Origin: Gammaproteobacteria bacterium
GTDB taxonomy: Bacteria > Pseudomonadota > Gammaproteobacteria > Pseudomonadales > Halieaceae
Assembly (NCBI GenBank): GCA_024686215.1
Contig: JAIBDN010000019.1
Span: 1-38,375, forward strand
DNA: 38,375 nt
Direction of reading: 5' to 3'
Of this stretch, positions 1 to 9,201 are shown in pieces (positions within the stretch are counted from its first letter, which is position 1; every line of letters starts with the position of its first letter). The notes beneath the pieces were generated by a model, which was given only the letters and a program-made list of their open reading frames with translations, was not told the origin of the DNA and ran no database searches. A program made the position numbers and the translations under genes.

Positions 1-296
1 CCTCCCAGGCCCCCGCCGGCTGGAATGCGCTTTTTCAGGCTGATATCGGCGCCCAGGTCATCTCGCTGCAGCAGTCGCGCGGCGCGCATAATCAGGTTTT
101 CCTGCTCGGGAATGTCCAACCCCGGGCAGTGCAGGCGAATTTTCCCACTGTTATTGGCAGAAAAGTGCAGTTCATCGCCCCAGTTCAGCAGTTGGAACAA
201 GGTCTGCAGCTGATGATAGCCATCGGCGCGGCGCCCGGTAATGTGCAGGAACAGGTTGAGTTTCGCAGGAGACAGCAGGGTCAGTGTGCCTGGCAT
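1..296 (-). CDS. ispE: 4-diphosphocytidyl-2-C-methyl-D-erythritol kinase (5' part, cut by window edge)
   Basis: This GHMP-family kinase phosphorylates CDP-methylerythritol in the MEP isoprenoid pathway. Only the first ~98 codons lie in the window. The reading frame starts [19 protein letters not shown], the typical IspE substrate-binding opening with the PAKLNLFL motif, followed by [12 protein letters not shown]. It reaches the start of the glycine-rich ATP loop (PAGGGLGG) at the window edge. The ATG at 294-296 overlaps the lolB stop as TAATG, so translation is probably coupled. The lolB-ispE order is the standard gammaproteobacterial arrangement. The rest of the gene lies to the left of the window. 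Confidence 0.93.
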   Translation of the reverse strand, partial: MPGTLTLLSPAKLNLFLHITGRRADGYHQLQTLFQLLNWGDELHFSANNSGKIRLHCPGLDIPEQENLIMRAARLLQRDDLGADISLKKRIPAGGGLG

Positions 297-898
297 TAAC
301 TATTGCCCGTTTGCCAGTCGCGAATAATGATCTTTACCGCAGTACCACCGCGTTGAATCTTTAAGCGGGTGGGCAGCGACAGGCCCTGGAATTCTTTGTA
401 GGCCTGGTAGTCTATCGTCCAGTCGTCCTGCTGCAAGGTGCGCAGCAAGTCCCGTTCGGAGTCCAACACATGGGTCTGTACCGGGTAGGCGGGTGAGGGC
501 ATGCCTTTTAGCCAGTAGGGCAGTGCCTGCAGCGGCAAGTCCCAGCCGACATTACGCAAGATCGCATCGGGGGTGGAGACATCGAACTCGCTGTGCTCCT
601 CACCTCTATGTACGCTCATGTGCCGGCCATCGCTGTCCACGGTGGTGGCATTGAGCCCCATGGGGCCACTGAGGTTGAGATGGGTGTTGTGTGCCTGCTG
701 CTGCCACTGCAGCGTGGCAGATTCTGATTGCTGCGCCGTGCGCAGGGCCATTTTGCCGCTCGCGGTCCAGTTTTCCAGTTGTTGCAGCCTGGCGCTGTGC
801 TGCGACCAATTCAGGGGGGCTGGCGTGCGGGTGTTCTGGTTGGCGCAGGCGGAGAGCGTAACCACCACCACGAGCAATAGCGTGTGGCGCCAGAGCAT
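296..898 (-). CDS. lolB: Outer-membrane lipoprotein receptor LolB
   Basis: LolB takes lipoproteins from the periplasmic chaperone LolA and inserts them into the inner leaflet of the outer membrane. The 200-residue product has a hydrophobic signal peptide ending in a lipobox, L15-S16-A17-C18. Cys18 would be the lipidated residue. The length matches the family (~200 aa), and the sequence has the expected 'W..SGK.AL' and 'WTIDYQAY' regions of the LolA/LolB fold. The start abuts the stop of the upstream TPR lipoprotein gene (TAAATG), and its stop overlaps ispE. The three therefore form one minus-strand transcription unit divergent from hemA, as in Pseudomonas. Confidence 0.93.
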   Translation of the reverse strand: MLWRHTLLLVVVVTLSACANQNTRTPAPLNWSQHSARLQQLENWTASGKMALRTAQQSESATLQWQQQAHNTHLNLSGPMGLNATTVDSDGRHMSVHRGEEHSEFDVSTPDAILRNVGWDLPLQALPYWLKGMPSPAYPVQTHVLDSERDLLRTLQQDDWTIDYQAYKEFQGLSLPTRLKIQRGGTAVKIIIRDWQTGNS

Positions 899-2644
899 TT
901 AGGGCTCGGGTGTCTTGCTGGGTAAGCTGGCATCCAAAGAATCCACTCCCAGTCGCTGCAAGGTTTCCCGCAGTACCTGGTGCTGCGGGTCTTTCATCAG
1001 GGCGCCACGCCACACCAGGGTGGCTGCCTCGGTGTCACCGCTGACCCACAGTACTTCACCCAGGTGTGCCGCCACTTCCGCATCGGGAAAATTGGCATAA
1101 GCGCGGGTCAGGTAACCCAGAGCTTGCTGGTACTCGCCTTGGCGATACAACACCCAGCCCATACTGTCGAGAATGGCCGGTTCATTCGGTTGCAGGGCCA
1201 GTGCCCGGGAAATCAGTTCGTAAGCTTCAGTGTAGCGCTGCGTGCGATTGGCAAGGGTGTAGCCAAGCGCATTCAGGGCCGTGGTATTTTCTGGATGATT
1301 GTTGATGATAAGACGTAAGTCCCGCTCCATCAGCGCCAGATCGTTGAGCTGTTCGGCGGCCATGGAGCGCGCGTAAAGCAGGCTGGTAGATTCGGGGAAC
1401 TGGGCCAGCCCTTCGTTCAATACCGCCAGTGCGGCTTTTTCGTCGCCTTCCTGGACCAGCAGGTCTGCCTCCAGACTGAACAGTTGCTCCGCCCGCTCAG
1501 GGTAAGTCATGCGCTGCTCCTCGAGTAGCGTATGGGCCTGATCCGCCTTGCCACTACCTATAAGGATTTTTCCGATGCGGTTATTGGCGCTGAGAAATTC
1601 AGCTTCTGCTTCCACCTGCATGTAATGCGCTATGGCAGCTTGCTGGTCACCTTCGTCTTCGGCAATACGTCCCAGGTAAAAGTGCGCCTCGTCTACCCGT
1701 TGTTCCAGTGCCAGCAACTGATTGAGGTAGGCCTTCGCTTCCTGATCGTCACCAATCTCGCGGTTGATCAGCGACAGCGACAGCAACAGGTCGCCATCTC
1801 TGGGTGATTGCTCCGAGAGTATTTCGAATTGGGCGCGCGCCGCCGGCATATCCGTCGCGGTGAGCAGTCGCGCATATTGCAGACGCAGATGCTGATCTTC
1901 CGGATTCTCCTTTATAGCCTTTTCGAGGCGAGCAAACGGGCGCTTGGCGCCCTGGGTAATCAACACCTTGGCCTCCAGCAAAATGGCCTGGGGCTGGTAG
2001 GGCTCCAGTGCAAACAGGCTGTCCAGCTTTTTCAATGCCTGGGGGAATTGTTTGAATTCAGCGTGCAGCAGTGCCTGGGTGAGCATTAACTGGGTATTTT
2101 CCGGCCACTCCTGGGCCAACATATTGATCCCCTGTACCAGCTCGGCTCGCTGTTGTGTGTTCAGTCGCTCGAAGCCATTGAGTAGCGCCGGGAATCTGGC
2201 CTCGCCGCCCAGACGTTGTACCGCAGCCAGGTGGGGCAGGGCTTCCAGACTGCGCCCCTGTCTTACCAGCAGTGTGGCCAGGGTGTTCTGGCCTTCGATA
2301 TTGTCGGGATCAAGCGCAACCCACTGCTGCGAAGCCTCCAGTGCTGCATCTTCCCTGCGCATGAACTGGGTCAGGTGCGTGGTGTGGGCACTTACGCCAG
2401 CATCGTTAAGAATGCGTGACTGCACCCGATAATTCTCCAGGGCAACGTCATAGGCGCGTCGGCGCAGGGCGAATTCAGCCACCAGTAGTGGGTAGACGCT
2501 GTCATCCGGAATAGGGCGCTCTACCGGCTCCGGTGCGGGAACTTCCGGCTGGACCTCTGCGGTCACAGGTTCCTGAATTGGCGTGGGGCTGGCACAGGCG
2601 CCCAGCAGCGCGCTGGCGAGTGCAAGAATCAGTAGACGAGGCAT
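899..2644 (-). CDS. TPR-repeat outer-membrane lipoprotein of the hemA-lolB locus
   Basis: The 581-residue protein has a lipoprotein signal (MPRLLILALASALLGAC) with lipobox L14-G15-A16-C17. Residue +2 is Ala, which predicts outer-membrane sorting. The rest is a helical array of tetratricopeptide repeats, for example the stretch with ALGYTLANRTQRYTEAYELI and the following NEPAILDSMGWVLYRQGEY. A TPR lipoprotein next to lolB and divergent from hemA is conserved in Pseudomonas-like genomes, but its precise role is not established. The frame stays open to an ATG at 2716, which would add 24 residues. I chose the ATG at 2644 because it places the signal peptide at the N-terminus, although its Shine-Dalgarno is weak. 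Confidence 0.85.
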   Translation of the reverse strand: MPRLLILALASALLGACASPTPIQEPVTAEVQPEVPAPEPVERPIPDDSVYPLLVAEFALRRRAYDVALENYRVQSRILNDAGVSAHTTHLTQFMRREDAALEASQQWVALDPDNIEGQNTLATLLVRQGRSLEALPHLAAVQRLGGEARFPALLNGFERLNTQQRAELVQGINMLAQEWPENTQLMLTQALLHAEFKQFPQALKKLDSLFALEPYQPQAILLEAKVLITQGAKRPFARLEKAIKENPEDQHLRLQYARLLTATDMPAARAQFEILSEQSPRDGDLLLSLSLINREIGDDQEAKAYLNQLLALEQRVDEAHFYLGRIAEDEGDQQAAIAHYMQVEAEAEFLSANNRIGKILIGSGKADQAHTLLEEQRMTYPERAEQLFSLEADLLVQEGDEKAALAVLNEGLAQFPESTSLLYARSMAAEQLNDLALMERDLRLIINNHPENTTALNALGYTLANRTQRYTEAYELISRALALQPNEPAILDSMGWVLYRQGEYQQALGYLTRAYANFPDAEVAAHLGEVLWVSGDTEAATLVWRGALMKDPQHQVLRETLQRLGVDSLDASLPSKTPEP

Positions 2645-2725
2645 AGTGTGGGCGACAGCGAAGTAATCCGAAAAAAGACAGCCCTTATGATGACACAGAC
2701 CGTCGTCGAAACCCATACGGCGATG

Positions 2726-2757
2726 CCCAGGCCGTTTAGGGCAGTGCCCCGGCTGGG
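2726..2757. repeat. Inverted repeat in the hemA/TPR divergent spacer
   Basis: CCCAG (2726-2730) pairs with CTGGG (2753-2757), enclosing a perfect GGGC-agt-GCCC hairpin (2739-2749). No T-run follows on either strand, so a terminator is not indicated. The element lies midway between the divergent TPR and hemA genes. It could be an operator or RNA structure, but the sequence alone does not decide. Confidence 0.4.
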
Positions 2758-2788
2758 TAGTTGTGGCGCTATCATTTATGCCGTAACT

Positions 2789-2797
2789 TGTTAAAAT
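2789..2797 (+). promoter_or_regulatory. Candidate extended -10 promoter for hemA
   Basis: TGTTAAAAT fits an extended -10 (TGn followed by TAAAAT, five of six matches to TATAAT). No convincing -35 hexamer lies 17 bp upstream. Transcription from here would give a leader of about 90 nt before hemA. The leader contains a GGGGC/GCCCC hairpin at about 2854-2872. Confidence 0.3.
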
Positions 2798-2893
2798 CAG
2801 GGAAATTTTTCCGGGTTGTGCTATGGTGCGCCCGCGCTTCGCAGGGGCTTATTGCCGCCCCGGCAACCAACAATGGAGCAGATACCAACCGAC

Positions 2894-4261
2894 ATGAACC
2901 TGATTGCCCTGGGAATCAATCACAACTCCGCCGCCGTCGAGGTGCGCGAGAGGGTTGCCTTTGCCCCGGAACAGGTGAATGAGGCGCTGGTAGACGCCTG
3001 CGCTGCCGCGAGTGTCGAAGAGGTCGTTATTCTCTCCACCTGCAACCGTACAGAGATTTATGCCATTGTTCCCGAGGGTGAGCCCCTGGCGGATAAGGCC
3101 ACGCAATTGATCGACTGGATGGCCAATTATCACCATCTGTCTGCCGGCGAGTTGCGCCAGAGCGCCTACCACTTCGAAGCCGAGCAGGCTCTGCAGCACG
3201 TGATTCAGGTGGCCAGCGGTCTGGACTCTATGGTGTTGGGCGAACCGCAGATTTTCGGGCAACTGAAATCGGCCTACGCGGTAGCGGCCGAATCAGGCAC
3301 CGTAGGCGCAGAGTTGGGACGTCTTTTTCCGCGCTTATTTTCCATCGCCAAACGGGTACGCACCGACACGGCCATCGGTGAAAACCCGGTTTCTGTGGCC
3401 TACGCAGCGGTGGACCTGGCCGGTCACATTTTTACCGACCTGAGTAAGAGCAATGCCCTGTTGGTCGGTGCCGGTGAGACGGTTGAGCTGGTGGCGCGGC
3501 ATTTGGTTGATGCCGGTGTCAGCCGCATCGTCATTGCCAATCGCACGCTGGGTCGCGCCCGGGAACTGGCGCAGAAGTTCGGCGCCGAAGCGGTGCTGTT
3601 GTCTGAGATACCGGAACAGTTGCTGGATGCGGATATTATTATTACCTCCACCGCCAGTCAGTTACCCATTCTCGGCAAAGGCGCGGTAGAGCAGGCGCTG
3701 AAAATACGCAAGCACCGCCCGTTTCTCATGGTGGATATCGCCGTGCCGCGTGATATTGAAGCCCAGGTAGGCGATCTGCGTGATGTTTACCTGTACAGCG
3801 TGGATGACCTGCGCGAGATCGTAGACGAAAATATGCGCAGTCGCCGCAGCGAGGCATGCAAAGCCGATGAGATAATTGCGGAGGGCGTACACAGCTACCT
3901 CGAAGAGCGGCGTAGCTTGCAAGCCGTGGATGTGGTGAAAGAATATCGCCAGATGGCGGAACAGGTGCGTGAGCAGGAGTTGCAACGCGCGTTGCGCGCT
4001 TTGTCCCGGGGGGAGGACCCTTCCCAGCTACTGGCGCAGATGGCGCGTGGCCTCACCAATAAATTAATTCACGCACCGACCAAAGGGCTCAAACAGGCCA
4101 GCGCGGAGGGTCGCCAGGATGTACTGGGCGGCGCGCGTAAATTACTGGGGCTGGAGAATGTCGAGCAGAAGGCGCCTGAGCCGGAGTCGGTTGTCACAGA
4201 GCCAGATGAATTTGATCCACCGCCCACTGCGGCACCAACCAACAGACGCACCTTGCAATGA
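2894..4261 (+). CDS. hemA: Glutamyl-tRNA reductase
   Basis: HemA reduces glutamyl-tRNA(Glu) to glutamate-1-semialdehyde using NADPH, the first committed step of C5 tetrapyrrole synthesis. The start at 2894 gives [19 protein letters not shown], the conserved N-terminus. An in-frame start further upstream would add 26 non-conserved residues. Cys50 in STCNRTEIY is the catalytic nucleophile. A nucleotide-binding [14 protein letters not shown] segment marks the central NADPH domain, and a helical dimerisation domain follows. The 455-residue length is slightly longer than E. coli HemA (418) because of an acidic, proline-rich C-terminal tail. The stop overlaps the prfA start as ATGA. hemA-prfA-prmC is a classic operon. 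Confidence 0.96.
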   Translation: MNLIALGINHNSAAVEVRERVAFAPEQVNEALVDACAAASVEEVVILSTCNRTEIYAIVPEGEPLADKATQLIDWMANYHHLSAGELRQSAYHFEAEQALQHVIQVASGLDSMVLGEPQIFGQLKSAYAVAAESGTVGAELGRLFPRLFSIAKRVRTDTAIGENPVSVAYAAVDLAGHIFTDLSKSNALLVGAGETVELVARHLVDAGVSRIVIANRTLGRARELAQKFGAEAVLLSEIPEQLLDADIIITSTASQLPILGKGAVEQALKIRKHRPFLMVDIAVPRDIEAQVGDLRDVYLYSVDDLREIVDENMRSRRSEACKADEIIAEGVHSYLEERRSLQAVDVVKEYRQMAEQVREQELQRALRALSRGEDPSQLLAQMARGLTNKLIHAPTKGLKQASAEGRQDVLGGARKLLGLENVEQKAPEPESVVTEPDEFDPPPTAAPTNRRTLQ

Positions 4262-5343
4262 AAGCCTCCCTGCTGACCAAACTGGAAACCCTGTGCGACC
4301 GGCACGAAGAAGTATCGGCCTTGCTGGGCGACAGTGAAACTATCGCCGACCAGAATAAATTTCGCGACCTGTCCCGTGAGTATTCGGAACTTGAGTCCGT
4401 GGTGCAGTGTTATAACCGTTACTCGCAGCTCATGGGTGATATCGATGAAGCCCGGCAAATGCTGGAAGATTCCGATCCCGACCTGCGCGAAATGGCACGC
4501 GAGGAACTGGACGCAAACAGTCCTCTCCTGGAAGAAATTGAGGCGGAGCTGCAAACCCTGTTACTGCCGCGCGACCCCAAGGATTCGCACAACGTGTTCC
4601 TGGAAGTTCGCGCCGGTACCGGTGGTGATGAAGCCGCTATTTTTTCCGGCGATTTATTCCGCATGTATTCGCGCTATGCAGAAAACCGCGGCTGGAAAGT
4701 AGAGGTATTGTCCGAACGGTCCGGGGAGCATGGCGGTTACAAGGAAATTATCACCCGGGTAGAAGGTCGCGATGTTTACGCGCACCTGAAGTTTGAGTCT
4801 GGCGCTCACCGCGTGCAGCGCGTTCCAGAGACCGAATCCCAGGGGCGCATCCATACCTCTGCCTGCACCGTGGCCATCATGCCGGAGCCGGAAGCGGTGG
4901 ATGAGGTGGAAATTAATAAAGGGGATTTGCGTGTGGATACCTACCGCGCGTCCGGTGCTGGCGGCCAGCACGTGAACAAAACTGACTCTGCGGTGCGCCT
5001 GACACACTTGCCTTCGGGCATTGTGGTGGAATGCCAGGACGAGCGCTCCCAGCACAAGAACCGCGCCCGGGCCATGTCCCTGTTGCAGGCCAAACTGATG
5101 ACCAGCGCCCAGGACAAACAGGCCCAGGAGCAGGCGGAGCAGCGGCGCAACCTGGTGGGTACGGGTGATCGTTCCGACCGCATTCGAACCTATAATTTTC
5201 CCCAGGGGCGGCTCACTGATCACCGCATCAACCTGACCTTGTACAAGCTGGCAGAAGTGATGGAGGGCGATCTCGACGCGGTCATCAGCCCCCTACGCCA
5301 GGAATACCAGGCAGATCAATTGGCGGCCCTGGCCGATAACTGA
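4258..5343 (+). CDS. prfA: Peptide chain release factor 1
   Basis: RF1 recognises UAA and UAG stop codons in the ribosomal A site and triggers peptidyl-tRNA hydrolysis. The 361-residue protein carries the PxT tripeptide 'anticodon' as PET at 190-192 ([12 protein letters not shown]). The universal GGQ is at 235-237 ([17 protein letters not shown]), whose Gln is methylated by PrmC. The PxT rather than SPF motif distinguishes it from RF2. It overlaps hemA by 4 bp and shares a TGATG junction with prmC, so enzyme and substrate are co-translated. Confidence 0.97.
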   Translation: MKASLLTKLETLCDRHEEVSALLGDSETIADQNKFRDLSREYSELESVVQCYNRYSQLMGDIDEARQMLEDSDPDLREMAREELDANSPLLEEIEAELQTLLLPRDPKDSHNVFLEVRAGTGGDEAAIFSGDLFRMYSRYAENRGWKVEVLSERSGEHGGYKEIITRVEGRDVYAHLKFESGAHRVQRVPETESQGRIHTSACTVAIMPEPEAVDEVEINKGDLRVDTYRASGAGGQHVNKTDSAVRLTHLPSGIVVECQDERSQHKNRARAMSLLQAKLMTSAQDKQAQEQAEQRRNLVGTGDRSDRIRTYNFPQGRLTDHRINLTLYKLAEVMEGDLDAVISPLRQEYQADQLAALADN

Positions 5344-6176
5344 TGGCCACCGTGCGCGAACTCCTGGGTAGTGCCGCGAGCCTGCCGGGAGACAGTGCCC
5401 GGCGCGACGCCGAAATTCTGCTGTGTCATTGCCTGAGTAAACCCCGCAGCTGGTTATATGCCTGGCCAGAGGCCGAGGTGGCAGCCCCTGGTGCGCAATC
5501 CTATGCAGCTTTATTGACACAACGCGGCGAGGGCGTGCCGGTGGCCTATCTCACCGGGCAGCGCGATTTCTGGTCGCTGCAGCTGTCAGTCAATGAACAT
5601 ACCTTGATACCCCGTCCGGAAACCGAAACATTGGTAGAGTGGGCTTTGGAATTGCCTGTGCCAGGTGCTGCCCTGGTAGCAGATCTGGGTACCGGTTCTG
5701 GCGCTATCGCGCTGGCCCTGGCCAGTGAGCGCCCTGGCTGGCAAGTGACGGCAGTGGACAGCAGCGCGGCGGCACTGGAAGTGGCGCGCGCTAATGCTAG
5801 AACAGCCGATCTGGCCAGAGTCCGCTTCCAGCAATCCGATTGGTATCAGGCGCTGAGTGGATCTCACTTTCACCTGCTGCTGAGCAATCCACCCTACGTT
5901 GACGGTCTGGACCCCCACCTGCAGCAGGGTGATGTGCGTTTTGAACCGCGCTGTGCATTGGTGGCCGGGCAAGATGGCCTGGCCGATCTCGCTAAACTTG
6001 TCGATGGCGCGCCACCGCATCTGCTGAGCGATGGCTGGCTGCTGCTGGAACATGGCTTTAAACAGGGTGCGGCTGTGCGCCGGTTGCTGCTCGAGGCGGG
6101 TTTTGACGCGGTCAGCACCCGTAAGGACCTCGCCGGGCTGGAACGCATTACCGGGGGGTGCTGGCGTGCTAACTGA
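5343..6176 (+). CDS. prmC: Release factor glutamine methyltransferase PrmC (HemK)
   Basis: PrmC methylates the glutamine of the GGQ motif in RF1 and RF2 using S-adenosylmethionine. The 277-residue protein has an N-terminal helical substrate-binding domain and then the Rossmann methyltransferase core. The SAM motif I is ADLGTGSG (113-120) and the catalytic NPPY is at 182-185 (LSNPPYVDG). The IPRPETE segment at 89-95 is also typical. It starts inside the prfA stop (TGATG) and ends 11 bp inside moeB. Confidence 0.96.
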   Translation: MATVRELLGSAASLPGDSARRDAEILLCHCLSKPRSWLYAWPEAEVAAPGAQSYAALLTQRGEGVPVAYLTGQRDFWSLQLSVNEHTLIPRPETETLVEWALELPVPGAALVADLGTGSGAIALALASERPGWQVTAVDSSAAALEVARANARTADLARVRFQQSDWYQALSGSHFHLLLSNPPYVDGLDPHLQQGDVRFEPRCALVAGQDGLADLAKLVDGAPPHLLSDGWLLLEHGFKQGAAVRRLLLEAGFDAVSTRKDLAGLERITGGCWRAN

Positions 6177-6924
6177 CGAGCAATTGCTGCGCTATAACCG
6201 CCAGATCCTGCTGCATGAGTTTGATGTGGCCGGTCAGGAGCGTCTGCAACAGTCCTGTGTGTTGGTGGTCGGACTGGGTGGCCTGGGTTGCCCCGCGGCG
6301 CTGTATCTGGCGGCAGCGGGGGTGGGGCGCCTGGTATTGGCCGATGGTGACGACGTTGAATTGAGCAACCTGCAGCGGCAGATTGCCCATGGCGATACTG
6401 ACATCGGACATAACAAGGCGGTATCCGTCGCCGCGTCGATCGCTGAATTAAACCCGGAAGTGCAGGTTGAGGTCGTCCCCCGGCAACTGCAGGCTGCAGA
6501 AATGCCCGCTTTGCTGCAGGGCGTCGATCTGGTGCTGGATGCCACGGATAATTATCCGGTGCGCTACGCGCTCAATCGCGCCTGTATCGCAGAGGGTATG
6601 CCGTTGGTGTCGGCGGCGGCGGTGCGCAGCGAGGGACAGTTGGCTGTATTTGATCCCACGCGCGGCGGTCCCTGCTACCGCTGCCTGTATCCCACTGAGG
6701 GCAGCGCTACCGCCCTCAGTTGCAGCGAGAGCGGCGTATTGGCGCCGGTTGTTGGCGTGCTGGGATCATTGCAGGCCATGGAAGCTATAAAGGTGCTCAC
6801 GGGGTTTGGTGTGCCGCTGTGCGGTCGCTTGCTGATGCTGGATCTGCGCAGCATGGATATTCGCCAGTTACAGTTAGCGCCGCGACTGGATTGCCCTGAC
6901 TGTGGTCATTTAACGCGGGACTGA
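6166..6924 (+). CDS. moeB: Molybdopterin-synthase adenylyltransferase, HesA/MoeB/ThiF family
   Basis: This is an E1-like enzyme that adenylates the C-terminal glycine of MoaD for molybdopterin sulfur transfer; ThiS activation is an alternative. The nucleotide-binding GLGGLG is at 36-41, the DATDN motif at 125-129, and two zinc-binding CxxC pairs sit at Cys170/Cys173 (CYRC) and Cys243/Cys246 (CPDC). I place the start at the GTG at 6166, giving MLTDEQLLRYNRQILL, which matches the MoeB N-terminus. A purine-rich GGGGGG lies just upstream. The frame can be read further back into prmC, but that part is not MoeB-like. The length of 252 aa is normal. It overlaps prmC by 11 bp. The murI gene that often follows in Pseudomonas is not present. 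Confidence 0.9.
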   Translation: MLTDEQLLRYNRQILLHEFDVAGQERLQQSCVLVVGLGGLGCPAALYLAAAGVGRLVLADGDDVELSNLQRQIAHGDTDIGHNKAVSVAASIAELNPEVQVEVVPRQLQAAEMPALLQGVDLVLDATDNYPVRYALNRACIAEGMPLVSAAAVRSEGQLAVFDPTRGGPCYRCLYPTEGSATALSCSESGVLAPVVGVLGSLQAMEAIKVLTGFGVPLCGRLLMLDLRSMDIRQLQLAPRLDCPDCGHLTRD

Positions 6925-6930
6925 ACCTTA

Positions 6931-8328
6931 CTACATGACCTCGGTGACGGCCTCTGCGCCGTCAAACTGCGGCAGTGGGCGACGCAATATGAAATACAGA
7001 CGCACCAGCACCAGCACGGTGCTGGCGGCGATGCCCAGGATCATGCCTGTCCAGAACCCCACGGTGCCCGCCGCGGCGGTAGTGGCGACAGTGATGCCCA
7101 GCCAGTAACCCACGGGCAGCGCAATCAACCAATAGGCGATGCAGGACACCACAAACGGGAAGCGCGTGTCCTTGAAGGCCCTGAGACAGAACGAACCGGC
7201 GACCTGCGCAGTGTCCACAATGATAAACAGCCCGGCCAGTTGCACCAGGGTGAGCGCCATTGCATGGATCTCGGTGTCCTGGGTATAGGCATTGATAATG
7301 GCTCCAGGCACGGACAGCACTACTGCGATACAGGCGATTCCGACCACCACGGTAATAATCGTGCCGCAGCTGATGGCCAGGTTCACCTGTTCCCGGTCGC
7401 CACTGCCGATGGCATGGCCAATGCGGGTTGCCATGGCCGAACCAATACTGATCAGTGGCATGTACACCACATCCCAGACGTTGAAAGCGATCTGATGGGC
7501 GCCCACGGCACTATTACCCAGGGTAGCGATGAGCAGTGCGATCACCGAAAACACCCCGATTTCCATGAAAAAGGTCAGGCCCATGGGCAGGCCGAGACGG
7601 ACAATTTCACGGATGACAGCCAGATGCGGTGCTACCAGCCTGAACGGCGGTAAATAGGCTTGTAATTTTTCAGCCCGGCTCATGTAGAACATAATCAGCA
7701 CTGGCCCCAGCCACATGGAGATAGTGGTGGCCCAGCCGCAGCCGGCGGCGCCCAATTCCGGCGCACCCCATTTGCCGTAGATCAGCGCATAGTTCAGCGG
7801 GATGTTGGCCAGGAAGCCCAGCACGCTGGCGATAGCGAAGGGGCGCATAATGCCTACCCCCTGGGTATGGCAGCGCAAGGCCTGGAAGATGGCCGCAGCG
7901 GGTAAGCCGAAAGCAACAGCCTGCAGGTAATCCAGGCTCTTGACGTGGGTCTCGGGGTCCAGCTGCAGTGCATTCAATAAGGGTTCGATGAAATAACACA
8001 GGGGCCCGGCTACCAGGCCCAATGCCAGCGCCAGCCACAGTGCCTGGGGCAGTGAATCGCGAATACGCTGGATGCGTCCCGCGCCGAAATCCTGGGCGAT
8101 GATAATGGTGGCGCCGAGCATCGTGCCGATAAATAACAACAACAACGGCAGCCAGATATTGTAGCCAATGGCAATCGCCGCCAGGTCGGTGGCGCTGTAG
8201 CGACCGGCCATGATGGTGTCCACCACACCCGTGCCCATTTGCGCCAGTTGCGCGATGATCATGGGCCAGGCGATGGCCAGCAGCGCACGGGATTCCCCGA
8301 CGAAGGCGGAGGCTTTTTTCAATAACAT
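6931..8328 (-). CDS. norM: MATE-family multidrug exporter, NorM type
   Basis: This is a 465-residue inner-membrane protein with about twelve hydrophobic segments in two related halves. It has the MATE features near the N-terminus (AWPMIIAQLAQMGTGVVDTI, then MAGRYSATDLAAIAIG). The matching segment in the second half includes GLPMGLTFFMEIGVFS and NSAVGAHQIAFNVWDV. Such proteins export cationic drugs and dyes in exchange for Na+ or H+. The real substrate cannot be told from sequence. It converges on moeB with a 6-bp gap and no visible terminator. The ATG at 8328 has little Shine-Dalgarno sequence. Confidence 0.88.
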   Translation of the reverse strand: MLLKKASAFVGESRALLAIAWPMIIAQLAQMGTGVVDTIMAGRYSATDLAAIAIGYNIWLPLLLLFIGTMLGATIIIAQDFGAGRIQRIRDSLPQALWLALALGLVAGPLCYFIEPLLNALQLDPETHVKSLDYLQAVAFGLPAAAIFQALRCHTQGVGIMRPFAIASVLGFLANIPLNYALIYGKWGAPELGAAGCGWATTISMWLGPVLIMFYMSRAEKLQAYLPPFRLVAPHLAVIREIVRLGLPMGLTFFMEIGVFSVIALLIATLGNSAVGAHQIAFNVWDVVYMPLISIGSAMATRIGHAIGSGDREQVNLAISCGTIITVVVGIACIAVVLSVPGAIINAYTQDTEIHAMALTLVQLAGLFIIVDTAQVAGSFCLRAFKDTRFPFVVSCIAYWLIALPVGYWLGITVATTAAAGTVGFWTGMILGIAASTVLVLVRLYFILRRPLPQFDGAEAVTEVM

Positions 8329-8429
8329 GTCATGTCAGTAAGATGGGCGGCAAATTATGTGACTATTTCTGAAACCTTTCTACATGGATTGTTGTCACAA
8401 AGGAAAGAAATCTACAGGGAAAACAATAA

Positions 8430-9017
8430 ATGAGCACATTGGCCGCATGGTATTACGCACTGCACAATGCGATTTTTCCGCGACTGCAACACCTTGACGG
8501 CTTGGCTCCACTGGCTCTCAGACTGTACCTGGTGCCAGTTTTCTGGATGGCGGGCACGCAGAAAATAGCGGGCATAGACAACACCATCGAATGGTTTGGT
8601 AACCCAGATTGGGGTCTTGGCCTGCCTTTTCCCGAGCTGCTTGCGTACATGGCCGCTTACACCGAAGCCATAGGCGCGCTGCTGTTGCTACTGGGGCTGG
8701 CCACGCGCTGGATATCCATACCATTGATGGTGACCATGCTGGTGGCGATCTTTGCGGTGCACTGGGGTAACGGTTGGGCCGCCATAGCTGATTCCGGGGC
8801 GCAGGAAGTGGCTGTGCGACTGGGTGCGGCCAAGGATATTCTGCGTGAAGATGGCAACTATGCGTGGCTTACCGAAAAAGGCAACTTTGTCATACTCAAC
8901 AACGGGATTGAGTTTGGGGTGACCTATCTGTTGATGCTTTTCGCGCTGCTATTTACCGGTGGTGGACGCTATACCAGCGTGGACTACTATCTCTCCAGGT
9001 TGTTTCCCGCTAAATAA
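8430..9017 (+). CDS. DoxX-family integral membrane protein
   Basis: The 195-residue protein has about four membrane helices. It begins with the DoxX-like LAPLALRLYLVPVFWMAGTQKI and continues with EAIGALLLLLGLATRW and a third helix around VTMLVAIFAVHW. A polar stretch of about 45 residues (roughly 112-156) separates the third and fourth helices, longer than in minimal DoxX proteins and reminiscent of the larger HvfX-type subgroup. The family includes oxidoreductase-associated membrane subunits of uncertain function. No partner gene for a known DoxX system is adjacent, so this appears to be a single-gene unit. Purine-rich AGGGAAAA lies upstream of the ATG. Confidence 0.75.
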   Translation: MSTLAAWYYALHNAIFPRLQHLDGLAPLALRLYLVPVFWMAGTQKIAGIDNTIEWFGNPDWGLGLPFPELLAYMAAYTEAIGALLLLLGLATRWISIPLMVTMLVAIFAVHWGNGWAAIADSGAQEVAVRLGAAKDILREDGNYAWLTEKGNFVILNNGIEFGVTYLLMLFALLFTGGGRYTSVDYYLSRLFPAK

Positions 9018-9081
9018 TTGGTGCCCCGGCAACGCCTGGCGCAGGCCCCTTGTCAGGTGTGCGTCTAGCAGCTCCCGGGCT

Positions 9082-9122
9082 CTCCAGCCTGGGTTTCGGC
9101 GCACGCTTCACCCACGCTGGAG
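9082..9122. repeat. Imperfect inverted repeat upstream of rhlB
   Basis: CTCCAGCCTGGG (9082-9093) and CCCACGCTGGAG (9111-9122) are inverted copies with one mismatch and a 17-nt loop. The repeat lies between the doxX-like gene and the rhlB promoter region. No T-run follows directly, so it is not a textbook terminator. Confidence 0.5.
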
Positions 9123-9130
9123 CGCGGCCA

Positions 9131-9150
9131 AGCAAAAAACCTTTTTTGCT
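9131..9150. repeat. Perfect A/T-tract palindrome before rhlB
   Basis: AGCAAAAAA (9131-9139) and TTTTTTGCT (9142-9150) are perfect inverted 9-mers separated by CC. Another TTTTTTGC occurs at 9173-9180. With A-tract on one side and T-tract on the other it could work as a weak bidirectional terminator after the doxX-like gene, or as a bent-DNA/regulatory site for rhlB, whose start is 51 bp downstream. Confidence 0.5.
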
Positions 9151-9201
9151 GTGAAAATGATAGACTAGCGCGTTTTTTGCACAGCCACAGGATAAAATCA
9201 G

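Noticed and set aside
2645..2716. 24-residue N-terminal extension of the TPR lipoprotein
   Set aside because: It would bury the lipoprotein signal peptide inside the protein; the extension has no features.
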